DNA of 64,000 nucleotides, from the NCBI RefSeq assembly GCF_000003815.2, contig NC_049982.1, positions 11,418,386 through 11,482,385 on the forward strand, given 5' to 3'. The position numbers were made by a program, and so were the translations under genes. The notes below the pieces were generated by a model, which was not told the DNA's origin, did no database searches, and worked only from the letters and a program-made list of their open reading frames with translations. Each line of letters opens with the position of its first letter. The first letter of the stretch is position 1. This document shows, one piece after another, positions 15,001 to 27,000 of this stretch. The DNA is from Branchiostoma floridae. Its lineage: Eukaryota > Chordata > Leptocardii > Amphioxiformes > Branchiostomatidae.

Positions 15001-18000
15001 AAACTATTTCCATTGCAAACTTATTACTTAACAATATTATTTTTTCAGCATATGCATGGTATGTCTTGGTATTACAAAGCAACATTTGTGGCGGTCCCTG
15101 TCCGCAGCATTTTCATGTTGTAGTACACAATGTAAAGATTCAAAATGCCAGATGTGTAATAATTGCAAGCCACCATACGTTCATCACAGTTAACGCCTGT
15201 CCAACCATCGTCACACCAACAGACGGAGTTGCCTGAGTACTGGGCACAGTAGCCATGGACGCACGGGGAACTCCTGCATTGTGTGGCTGGAAAATTTAAG
15301 AGACAAACATCGTGAAATTGCGTCAATGACGAAATTATCGTTTTCAGTTGTGTTCATTCTATGTGGAAAGCCTTTAAAGATACGTCAGGTTTCTATTCTT
15401 GTTCTTTTGAATTGTTGTATTTAACTAGTAACGTTACATGAAGTACGCAAACACATACGTACATACGAATCGTACTTTTCAAAATAATAAGTTATTTACA
15501 TGTACACTGAATAGTACTCCGGTAGCACATGCGGTTTACTTTGCTTTACTTTATTTAATGAGCCAACAATACATAACTTAAACACCAACTACCTAGTGGG
15601 CATGTCCAAAGAAATGTCGATTTTGGATGTTTAAGACTAAAAAAGTCGCAGCTACTCACTTTTGCGAATCAAATACAGTGGTGCTCAGTTTCATAATTAT
15701 CTTCGCCAACAAAATTATGTTTTCAGTTGTGCCAAAGCAGCTTTGTTGTGGGTGTGTATGTAGGTCAAGAGTATAACTCGAGATGCTGTTGATGGATCTT
15801 CATGATATTTGGCACTTCAGTAGCGGTTGAGTAAAGAAAGATGGAAAATGGTTCACCTGGCGTTTCCCGTCGGTAAGGCAACGGACTGTGCATGTTTGTT
15901 TGTTTGTTTGTGGACAACGTAACTCGAGAACCTGTTAATGGTTCTGCATGATATTTGTTGGAGGCATATGAGGTGAGAAAATGGTGGATAGGGGTGTAAG
16001 TTGGGCCTCCTAGCGGATTGTTTTGAACTGCAGTGGGCGTTTTATCATTATCTTTGGAAGAGATTAATGGAACGGGCTCATACATTTGCATCGTTTCTAG
16101 CCGAAAGGTACTTAAGATAATAACCAACATAGAGATATGTGTTAAATTGTAATCAGCGGCTAATTAACGTTAATAGAAGTAAACAAGGTTTTCTATAATT
16201 CTGTTAGACTATATGTATCTCATTTTGACCTATATCTAAGGAAACATATGTTTCTTACATGTAGAGCCCAACCCTCTTTGAATACATCATTCAGCGTACT
16301 ATTTTGTTTTCACCAGCAAAGTGGGTGATGGCCATCCGGTGTATAAGAATTTTGAGTAGTTTTGTATGTGTGAATACGATTCAGACTACTGATGCACTTT
16401 TTGACCATGGTACTTCAGAGGGTGTTTTATCTTTTATGTTTTAAGTAAACTTGGATGGATTGCGATGATTTTAAGGTGTTAGATAGTTCTTGTGCTCTGG
16501 AAGAAGTTACATTCGTTTGGGCTCCTTAGCGGCTAGTTTTGGAATTGCAGGGGCATTTCTGTCAAAACCTTCCGAGGAGGATAACTCAAGAAAGGAATAA
16601 TGGATTGTCATGATGTTTGGTATGTAGGTAGCTTAGTCAACATTTGATTTTGGAACTGCAGGGGCATTTTTGTCAATACATTTCAATGAGGATAACTGAA
16701 GGAACGACAGATCGCCATCATTTCAGGCATGCAGGTAGCTTAGGCAAAGATGTACGTAGTTGCTGTGGCTTTAGCAGATACTGATTATGTACTTACTAAA
16801 TAATGTTAACATGAACATCACCATTCATGGATTATGCAAATGTGAAAGAAATTTTGATCATTTTTCTTTAAATTCTCTTTGGAAGTATGAATATATAAGT
16901 ATGGACTCTTGTTTTTGTATGTTTTCTTTGATAAAACATAATCTAGTATCTACAAACAGATGTAGCAGTCGGGTTTGTTTTGAGCGTATTTGGCAATATT
17001 TACGTTTTACCGGAGGTGCTCGCTTTTTACGACTGGCACATGCCTGTCTGGTAATTGTAAAAAGTGAGCACCTCGAGTAAAATGTATCCAGAAAACACTA
17101 TCTTAATGGGCTTAGAAATTAAAGAACAAGTCATTTATTGTATTCATATTGAGTGTTCATGTTTTTATTTTCCTTTTCTTTTTGTATATGTTTATGGCAG
17201 ATAAGTAAATACCCTCTTACCTGCACAAAGGGTGTACTTGTCGTATTTGAAAATTCCGGACTCCTTATTGCTACCATCGCTCTCGTTCCCGTAGTTTACC
17301 CCATAGCTGTATGTTTCGGAAGGGTAGTACAAAAATGTGTCGTCCATGGCGAGGCAGGTTTTGGCCTCGGTGGTTCCGCACAGGTTGAAAGAGAAGACAT
17401 TTGTTGTCCAACAATTGACACCTGCATTGTCGAATCTGATACAGTTGGAGTTCCAGTAATTACTATTAGTACACCCTCCATCACCTGTGTACCAACACGG
17501 AAGGCTCATTCCCGCATGCTGACAGGTGTGCTCAACGTAGGAGTTAAGCATCGATCCTGCAACACGAACCTTGAAAAATATCCATCCGTCCCAGGTCATC
17601 AGGTACTTTTGTTGGACTTGGAAAGAAAAACAAACAGTTTAGGTAGATGAATGCACTAGACGTAGGTATTCATCGATTCTATTGATTAATACTCAAGTTT
17701 TTATCATTAGACTAGAAAGGTCGGTATTTGCTTAGGAGCAAATTCAGCTATTTTCACTCCGCTCTCCCCCTTTATGCAAACATGGACTGTTCCAAAATTG
17801 AATTTGAAAAAATAAATCCCATGTGAGAATGACCCGGAACTACGGTGCTACTATACTACTAGTAGTACTGTACGGTAACCAAACTTTTATCTCTCGATTA
17901 CAACACGCACACAGCATGCTAGTGTTTCACACATTTACAAAGAAGGCACCGTTTTACTTAAAAAAAAGTTTTTATTTCACAAACGGAAATTGTGTTGTAT

Positions 18001-21000
18001 TTTTTCTACAGATGTAACACGTTACCCTAAACGTTGGTATTACGTACCTACAGCAGACAATAGCGTGGTTATAATTAAAATTTTCCTGCTTATAATTTAC
18101 ACAAGGCAAGGGCAGTTACTGCACTCATTCAAGGTTGTCACAAGCATTACTAATCTTCATACAAGCAGACCTCTCCAAACAAACTTCACTACACTTTTAA
18201 CTCTTTACCAAGCTATGCTTATTAGCCGTTTTTAGCGAAGTGTATTTTTTGAAAAATCAAATTGGATATCATGGCTGCACTGCAATGACATTATTAGTAC
18301 AAATACATATGAAGTTATGCACATTGTATTCAGACAAAAAGGATCACATTCTGTTTTTATACTTAGAGTTAATCAGCTAATACATTATATTGATGAACAA
18401 AGATATTTAGCCACGAAGTCTGTTTCATATATTTAAATGTTTCGTATGCTTTTTGTCTAAAAAGGATGTAGCCATTGCATTACGTCTGTTATAACCTTTA
18501 AGTCCCATTTATTTTCCACATAAACTAATCAGTTTATGATTATTTAATTGTCACTTAGTTTGATAGTTACAATATTGTCCCAAATAGCCTAATCATACAT
18601 AAAGCTGGTGTTTCTGTCACAGTTTCATTATGTATGTGGGAACACTTTTTGCACTTGACTTTGCTATCCTCTCCTTGGGGTCTGTTGGTGCCACCTTTGT
18701 AGCCAGTTGACTATTGTGTTCTCTGACAGGCCAGACTTCGTGGAATTAGTTCCAGGAACCGGTCAATAATGAATTTAGCACTGTCAAATTGACACTTTCT
18801 ATCAAGGCACAACCCCACCTGTCTGTAAAACAGTCCTGATGGTGTATCCTCTTCCCCCAGTAGAAAATAGGATAGAATAAAATAATTAGTATTTCCTTTG
18901 TGTAATTTCATGTACTGCCACCCAGACTAAAAGGAAGATCCTTTTTGTTTGTTGGTTGGTTAGAAAAAAAGCAACACTTGATTACATATATTCTTGTAAA
19001 ACCGACATGAAAGGACAATTCACAACATAGTGTAACGTTAGTACTAGTAGATTTGCCCCTGAAAATCTGTGCTATTATATACTATTGAAAAGAACTACTG
19101 TACACTTTTCACAGATAATACAATAATAGTACTGTCTCAGTCACTGCAAAGCGCAACAATATTCCGTGCGTGTGCCTCCTACTCCGCCACTTACCGCGGC
19201 ATTCTGCACACCTAGTATCGCTTAACCCGACACTCTAAACGTGGGTAAATCAAACAAAAACTACACAATAACGACGACAAGTTCCCCAAATTTGTTACTG
19301 CGATTGTGTATTGTTGCCAATTTTAAGATAATTATAAAAACTACAATTTTTCACTTAGGCCATGTTGATTTGATTATATGGATGACATCCCCGCTCGCAC
19401 CAATTTTCGGCCATTTCCAAAAAAAAAAAAGTTTTGGACCACATAGTAAATTGTGCAAAGCAGCTGTAAAATGAATACAAATATTCCGTAGATTGAAAAA
19501 AAGTATCAGAAAATCGATAACTGATGCCATAGAATGCCAAAATAAATCTCAAAAGTCAAAGAATAAGATGTGAAAGGACAGAAAGAAAAAAAAGTAGTTT
19601 TGGTAGGGGTTTGTACATGTACCAGTAAATTCAGGATTCAGGTCCAGAGGATCATTTTCAAGTCCAGATCTGAACCTAGACCTGATTGTCTGTGGAAACT
19701 TGAGAACTGATAATAATTAAAACAATGGTAATTGGTCAATTTTGCTGCAAAGGTGGATCATTGGACTACCACTGGCATTTTAAAATCCCATCTTCATGTA
19801 ATAAAGGCTAACTGTCTCTGTACCTTTGCCTGTAGAAACTTGGTACAAGTGACTATAACCTCTACTCACTTCGCTTTTGTTGTCTTTTTGGCCCGGTAAG
19901 ACCCGAAACGCCCGCCGACATAGTGTGTCCATTTTGCAATTGGCGAACCCTGTTCGTCTGATTTTTTTTCAGGTCTGTTTATTTCAGATTGGTTCAAGAA
20001 GAAAAAAAATGTTTTGCACCCGTATGATGTACTGGTCGCAACATCTAACTGTTGGTATACCATACTATGTGTTTGTAGTCCTATGTTCAACCTTCCTGGC
20101 CACATTGATTTCATACTAAAGCCAACTTTTTTTTTTGGCCAAACTTTTTTTTTATTCGCTCGCTCGCATCAATTTTGGAGTTCCCAGAGGATGTCATCCA
20201 TATAATCAAATCAACATGGCCTTACGTTTAACGGACTTCTTCCCGGCGACATATATGTACTCCCAGCCGCTAAGTTGAAAGACCCTTCCTTATTGACTTT
20301 ACCCGAGCTGAAAAATCAAGTCATCGCTTCCGCTAAGTGTCGGGCACATATTGGTTCCCCCTAAATTCAATTAGCCACGATGAACAGCTGCAGGTGAACC
20401 GCTTACGTCATGTGCGGAAACTCCATAACCATATATGGTGCAACGGACGCACGCGGAACGTGACCATATATGGTGACACGCGCGAAACCCGGGAAGTCGG
20501 TAAAATATACGTAGATACCCCGCCAAATTGGCGTCTAAATCATCTTTAAGTGATTTTGTGCCAAAAATGATAACGGGGTCCTTTTAGTAAATATCTCATG
20601 CTCTATCATACCAAATTTCGGATCCCTTGGGCTTGATACCTGGGCACGGCAGGCACAATTATACAGTTCAGTCAGAACACCACCTAAAACATCCATAAAA
20701 TCATTTCAAAGGTATCTATCAAAAAAACAGAAAAAAAACCGGTCTGGGTATTGGCCCACTCTACCTTTGTGCCAAATTTCAGGTCATTCGGTGCAGGAAC
20801 GACGGAGAGGAATCACTTTAACGATCGCGACAGGAGAAAGAAAGAAGAAAGAAGAAACAATATGAAAACAATATTTTCACTCCCTAGCGTACCTACGGTA
20901 ATAAATAAATAAAATTTTCACTTCACCATATCATAGGTATGGTAAGGAGTGAAAATATTTTTCTTCTTTCTTCTTCTTCTCCTGTCGCGATCTTTGTATG

Positions 21001-24000
21001 GATTCCTCTCCGTCGCTCCTGCGCCGAATGACCTGAAATTCGGCACAATGATGGTAGAGTGGGCCAATAACGACCCGCTTTTTTTAGATGCCTTTAAAAT
21101 GATTTTATATAAGTTTTTAGGTCATTTTCAGACCAAACACCTAAATTTTTGCCTCCCGTGCCCAGGTATTAAGTCCAAGGGACCCGACATTTGGTATGAT
21201 AGTGCATAAGATATTTACTAAAAGGACTCCTTATTCTTTTGGGCTAAAAATAGCTTTAAAATGATATGGCGGGGTTTCTATGTCTATTATCAACCCCCGT
21301 CGCAGTTGCAGCGTTTCACCATATATGGTAAATGACCGTCTGGACGTTGCCCTCGCTAACGTATGTGGGTCAGCTGTAGCTGTGCATCATCGCTGACCAG
21401 ACCCTCTGGTCGACAGACTTATCATTAACTTATAGTTTTGTCACGTTTACGCGCGTTCGCAGCTGTATTTGTATGTTCCCGTTGTCTGAATTCTATGTGG
21501 TTTGGCAGGTCCTTTGTACTGATGTTGACGATGATGCACGTGAATTTTTTTTGCGGCAGGTGGTTTTATTATGGATTTTATAAAAATAACACCCCTACAA
21601 TTTGTTCGTCTTGCGGTGTTTTGGTCCAGATCCTCTGTATGTGGGTCATGGTGTCATTGGAATTTGTCAAGCAGATGCGTGGTGTTACCTGATCGTCAAA
21701 GTTATTCGCGTTCGCATCTGCATCTGTATGTTCCCGTTGTCGCATACGTACGTTGTTTGGCAGGTCATCTGCACTGAGTTTGACGATGATGCACGTTGTT
21801 TGTTTTTTGCGGCTGCTGGTTTTATTATGGATTTTATAAAAATATCACCCCTACAATTTGTTCGTCTTGCGGTGTTTTGGTCCAGGGCCGCTTTGTTTGA
21901 GCCTTGCCATGATGAAATATTGCAAGCAGATGCGTGGTTTTATATGACCGTCAAAGTTATTCGCGTTCGCATCTGTATTTGCATGTTCCCGTTGTCGCAT
22001 ACGTACGTTGTTTGGCAGGTCATTTGTACTGAGGTTGACGATGATGCACGTTTTTTTTTTCGCGGCTGATGGTTTTATTATGGATGTATAAAAATATCAC
22101 CCCTACTATTTGTTCGTCTTGCGGTGTTTTGGTCCAGGGCCGCTTTGTTTGAGCCTTGCCATGATTAAATATTGCAAGCAGATGCGTGGTTTTGTATGAT
22201 CGTCAAAGTTATTGGCGTTCGCATCTGTATTTGCATGTTCCCGTTGTCGCATACGTTCGTTGTTTGGCAGGTCATCCGTACTGAGGTTGACAATGATGCA
22301 CGTTGTTTTTTTTCACGGGTGCTGGTTTTATTATGGATGTATAAAAATATCACCCCTACAATTTGTTGGTCTTGCGGTGTTTTGGCCAGCTGAGGTTGAC
22401 GATGATGCACGTTGTTTTTTTTCGCGGCTGCTGGTTTTATTTTGGATGTATAAAAATATCACCCCTACAAGTTGTTCGTCTTGCGGTGTTTTGGTTCAGG
22501 GCCGCTTTGTTTGAGCCTTGCCATGATGAAATATTGCAAGCAAATGCGTGGTTTTATATGATCGTCAAAGTTATTCGCGTTCGCTACTGTATCTGTATGT
22601 TCCCGTTGTCGCATACGTACGTTGTTTGTTAGGTCATTTGTACTGAGGTTGACGACGATGGCCTCTATTTCGCGGCTGCTGGTTTTATTATAGATGTATA
22701 AAAATATCACCCCTACAATTTGTTCGTCTTGCGGTCTTTTGGCCAGCTGTGATCAGCTGCGACCAGCTGCGACCAGCTGGTCATGATATGTTTATAACTA
22801 AGTAGCTGCGGGCCAATCGCCATTTACGGTTTAAAGGAACATGGTTGGTAATTACTTTTATTATGATAATGCTGTCTTCATATATACTTGTACTTTCAGT
22901 CTCTTCTCCAATCTCCTTTACAGCGCGACTGTGAGTCGACCTTTCGGTCTTTTGTGTGAAGCGGAATTCCGTGTGCTGTTCAATATTACTGTTTGGCTGT
23001 CACTGCTGTTGATGGTACGTAACTGATTTTTCCTGCACTATACTGTTTTCCCCTTGCTCCGGCATTGTGCTTTTCGTATTTAGATTCGGATGAATTGCGT
23101 AGTTGGTAGTCATATGCTTTTATCGTTAGAGCGTGTAAAGTCGTTGGAAAGGTGCCGCAACATCTTACAATTCGCGTTGCTCAATAGGTATTGTTTGCTC
23201 TCTACGTTTTAATGGGGACGTGGATGTGCGTTCTCATAGATCCACCAATTAGATTGGAGGAGACACGTAATGTGGTGTTAGCATCGATCATTGTGTGCAC
23301 TTGACACCGTATGTTTAGTGAATATTCACAACTGGATATCCGTAAACCTTTGTCATGTTCAGGACCGGGAGAGTAGCGAACAGTAATAGAACGCTAAACC
23401 TGGATTAACATGATACAATTCAGAGTCGTCTCGTGGTGTATTGGCCCAATTCAGCGTTATTTAGGCTTAGCGGTATTTCACTAGTTGATGATGTTCAAAA
23501 GCGTAACATGTTGATCATGTACAAATGAAGACATAAATACATTAAAAACGAGATCAATACAAGCATCAGATGTCAATTATCCACAAAACGCACTACATGT
23601 TTACACAACAAACAAAGCCGTTGACCAACGTTAACACAAATAACAATATGCTAAAACAACTAGGAACAACAGTATACAACATCAAATGTCGTGACTAGGG
23701 CTGGGTACCGGTACAGAAAATTCAGGTCCAGGTCCGGTTCAGGTCCAGAGGATCAGGTCCAGGTCCGGACCTGAACCTGGACCTGATTCAGTATGACTCA
23801 TACCAATTGTCCATTTCACTACAAAGAAATCTGTTTGGCGGAGTATTAGACTTACACTGGAGTTTTAAAATCCTACAACGCTAACTGCACCTGACGATTG
23901 ACTGTAAACCTTGGTAGAAATTACTATAAACTCTACTCTACTTCACTCTTGTCATTTTCTTCCAACTGCAAGCGCCAAAACGTGTGAATGCCTGATCAAA

Positions 24001-27000
24001 TAATATGTTAATTTTCTAATCGGTCCAACATCCGGTCCACCTAATTTTTTCAGGTCCGGTTTTTCTGGACCGGTCCAATAAGAAAAACCGGTTTTGTACC
24101 GGTACGCTGTACCGATACCCAGCCCTAGTCGTGACCATTGCAAGGACAACCCAGCCAGCGACATCAACCTTGCACCATCCACAAAACCTTCAAACACCGG
24201 TGGCCTAAGGTATGAAGTAAATGTAGCCAAACACGCAAAAGTTATGATAACTGTCAACTTAGACGTTACAGACGGATTAACCAACGGAACAACAGGCATA
24301 GTACAGGAGATCATAACAAAGCAAAACAACCCACATGTCATCCTAATCAAATTTGATGACCAAAGGGTGGGAAGGAAGGCCATAGCAAACTCAGAATATA
24401 AGGACATGTATCCAAACACGGTTCCAATCTATCGTCATGACGCAACCTTCCCAGTCAAAAAGGGAAAAACGCACCTACAGATCACACGCACGGCCTTCCC
24501 GATTACGCTTTGCTGGGCATCCACGATTCACAAAACACAAGGAAGAACACTTAGCCAGATTGTAGTCAGCATGTCCGATAAACCAAAATATATGCCGGGC
24601 CAAGCATACGTTGCATTCAGTAGGGTCAAGAGACTGCAAGACTTGTACATTCTAGACTTCGACCCAAAACATATCAAATGCAGCCAAGACGTCATTGCAG
24701 AAAGGGAACGCTTACAAAGCCAAACAATTCCTATGCATATCACAGAACAACCACAACCAACAGACAACGTACTGACATTTTTGAACATAAGGTCCTATAA
24801 CAAACATATAGAGGACGCTAAAGCAACGCCAATCCTAACAAATTCTTCTATCATATGCCTAGCCGAAACATTCCTATCACCAACATACACCATAACGAAC
24901 CACAACAATATTGCACCACATCTATCAAATATCGTACGGCACGAACGCACACAAAGCGGCCCTACTACAAAGGGTGGACTACTGATAATGACAAGACATC
25001 CAATGACACGAAACACCAACACACCGACATTAAAAACGCTAGAATACATGTCGGTGTTGATAAAAATAAACACCACCACAATTCAAGTATACTTAGTCTA
25101 CTGTCCACCACCTGTTAACATCAAGGAACTAGCAACAGACATACAAGCTATGTTGAAAGGCAACAAAGGCGACACACCTACCATCATTTGCGGAGACTTT
25201 AACGTAGACTTGCTCAAATGCAACAAGAACAATCAATTATTGCAAGAAATGGCAAAATATGGTTTCACGCAAGTCGTCAAAACTGCCACCACGGACTACA
25301 CATCATTACTAGACCACATATACGTAAACAAAGGAATCAATGCAACAACCACCGTATCAGATTGTTATATTTCAGCCATACCATAGGTATGGTGAAATAT
25401 ATTGTATTCGTAATGTTTCTTTCTTTCTTTCTTTCTCCTGTCAAATCTTCAAATCGAATCAACTCCGCCATTTTTTAACCGATTGACTTGAAATTTGGCA
25501 CAAAGGTAGAGTAAGCCAATACCCCCAGGTGTTTTTTTCATTTTTTCATATCTGCCTTTAAAATGATTTTATTGAGGTTTTTGTAAATTTTTATGTATAT
25601 TTCGGGCTCCTGTACCCTGGTATTACAGCCGAATGACATGAAATTTGGTACAGAGGTGCCTTGATCATATGGTCACCTAGATTCAATAACAGTTTTGGCA
25701 TACGGTACAATTAAATGCTTAATTTTGGCCATTTTTTTTACCAAAAAAGGACATTTTTGGCTCCTGTAGCCTCGTTTTACAACCAAATGATCTGAAATTT
25801 GGTATAAAAGTGCCCTTCAATTATGTGCACATAAATTCAATAAAAGTTTTCCCATACGATACAACAAAATGCTTAATTTTGCGATTTTTGGCCATTTTTT
25901 GACCAAAAAAGGACATTTTTGGCTCCTGTAGCCTCGTTTTACAACCAAATGATCTGAAATTTGGTCTAAAAGTGCCCTTCAATTATGTGCACATAAATTT
26001 AGTAAAAGTTTTCCCATACGGTACAACAAAATACTTAATTTTGCGATTTTTGGCCATTTTTTTTACCAAAAAAGGACATTTTTGGCTCCTGTAGCCTCGT
26101 TTTACAACCATATGATCTGAAATTTGGTATAAAAGTGCCCTTCAATTATGTGCACATAAATTCAATAAAAGTTTTCCCATACGGTACAAGAAAATGCTTA
26201 ATTTTGCGATTTTATGGCCATCTTTTGACAAAATTTGGACATTTTTGGCTCCTGTTCCCTCGATTTACAACCTAATGACCCGTAAATTAAGACTTGTGCT
26301 GGAGGCAACCATAGTCCCCGACCCTCCTGATGAGGGTGGGACTAGGTGAGGTGAGGTGAGGACCCGTAAATTGGTAAAGGGGTGCTCTAGATATCTATTC
26401 AAATGACCCATGTATAATTTTTCGCATGGACCACTTTAAAATGATATATTTGGGATTTTTTTGGTCATTTTCCAATGGCCAAAGGGGTCAACGACCTCAA
26501 GGCCTATTGTTGCATGAGGGAGATGGCTGAAATATGCTGTATTTGCTCTCAAGCAAATGTCGGCCTTTCTAGTTACTATTCAGACCATGACATCATACAA
26601 GTCAACCTTCAAGTTTAAGGACAACGTCACGCCCAATGCAGAGCACGCAAAAACAGACATCAACACCAACAACAGCAGAAACATCGTGCTGCCGGACAAC
26701 CAACGAAAAGTCACAGAACAAACCCCATCAAAACACACAGCGAGTCCGCCACCATGCTGATTATGAACAACAATACCAGACTACGTACACCACACAGCAT
26801 TGACCAAGGTACGTACCTGATTCCGCTACGTTAACTCCCTTCACACGACTATAATAATGAACCATGATTAAATAAAGTAGACTATAAGGACACAACACGC
26901 ACAAAAGAAGACATAACAACCAACAAATACCAGACCGACGTCGCAGACTATGTTACCTACGGTCACTTGTTGAATTTTAAGACGGAGCCAATATGCGCGC

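Larger units (their letters stand above)
23547..26618 (+). pseudogene. Helentron remnant: Helitron helicase C-terminus fused to endonuclease/exonuclease/phosphatase domain
   Basis: The open frame runs 23547-23695, resumes after an inserted MITE at 24136, continues to 25367, and resumes after a second insertion at 26573, ending TAA 26616-26618. The first part is the C-terminal part of a PIF1-like SF1 helicase: [14 protein letters not shown] (motif V region) and [13 protein letters not shown] (motif VI region). The rest is an EEP nuclease with [24 protein letters not shown] and LDHIYVN. Its final SDHD motif is found only past the second insertion. Helicase fused to a C-terminal EEP domain is the hallmark of Helentrons (Helitron2), rolling-circle transposons of animals. 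The replication-initiator (Rep/HUH) region and most helicase motifs are absent, so the copy is dead. Upstream, stops appear before 23546. It lies in the largest intron of gene BC. Confidence 0.88.

Noticed and set aside
17153-17650. 165-codon plus-strand open frame
   Set aside because: Antisense shadow of the domain-X exon of gene BC.
21602-22632. Plus-strand frames up to 155 codons with repeated '[17 protein letters not shown]'
   Set aside because: They are the translation of the 255-bp tandem repeat, without a known domain or a consistent start.
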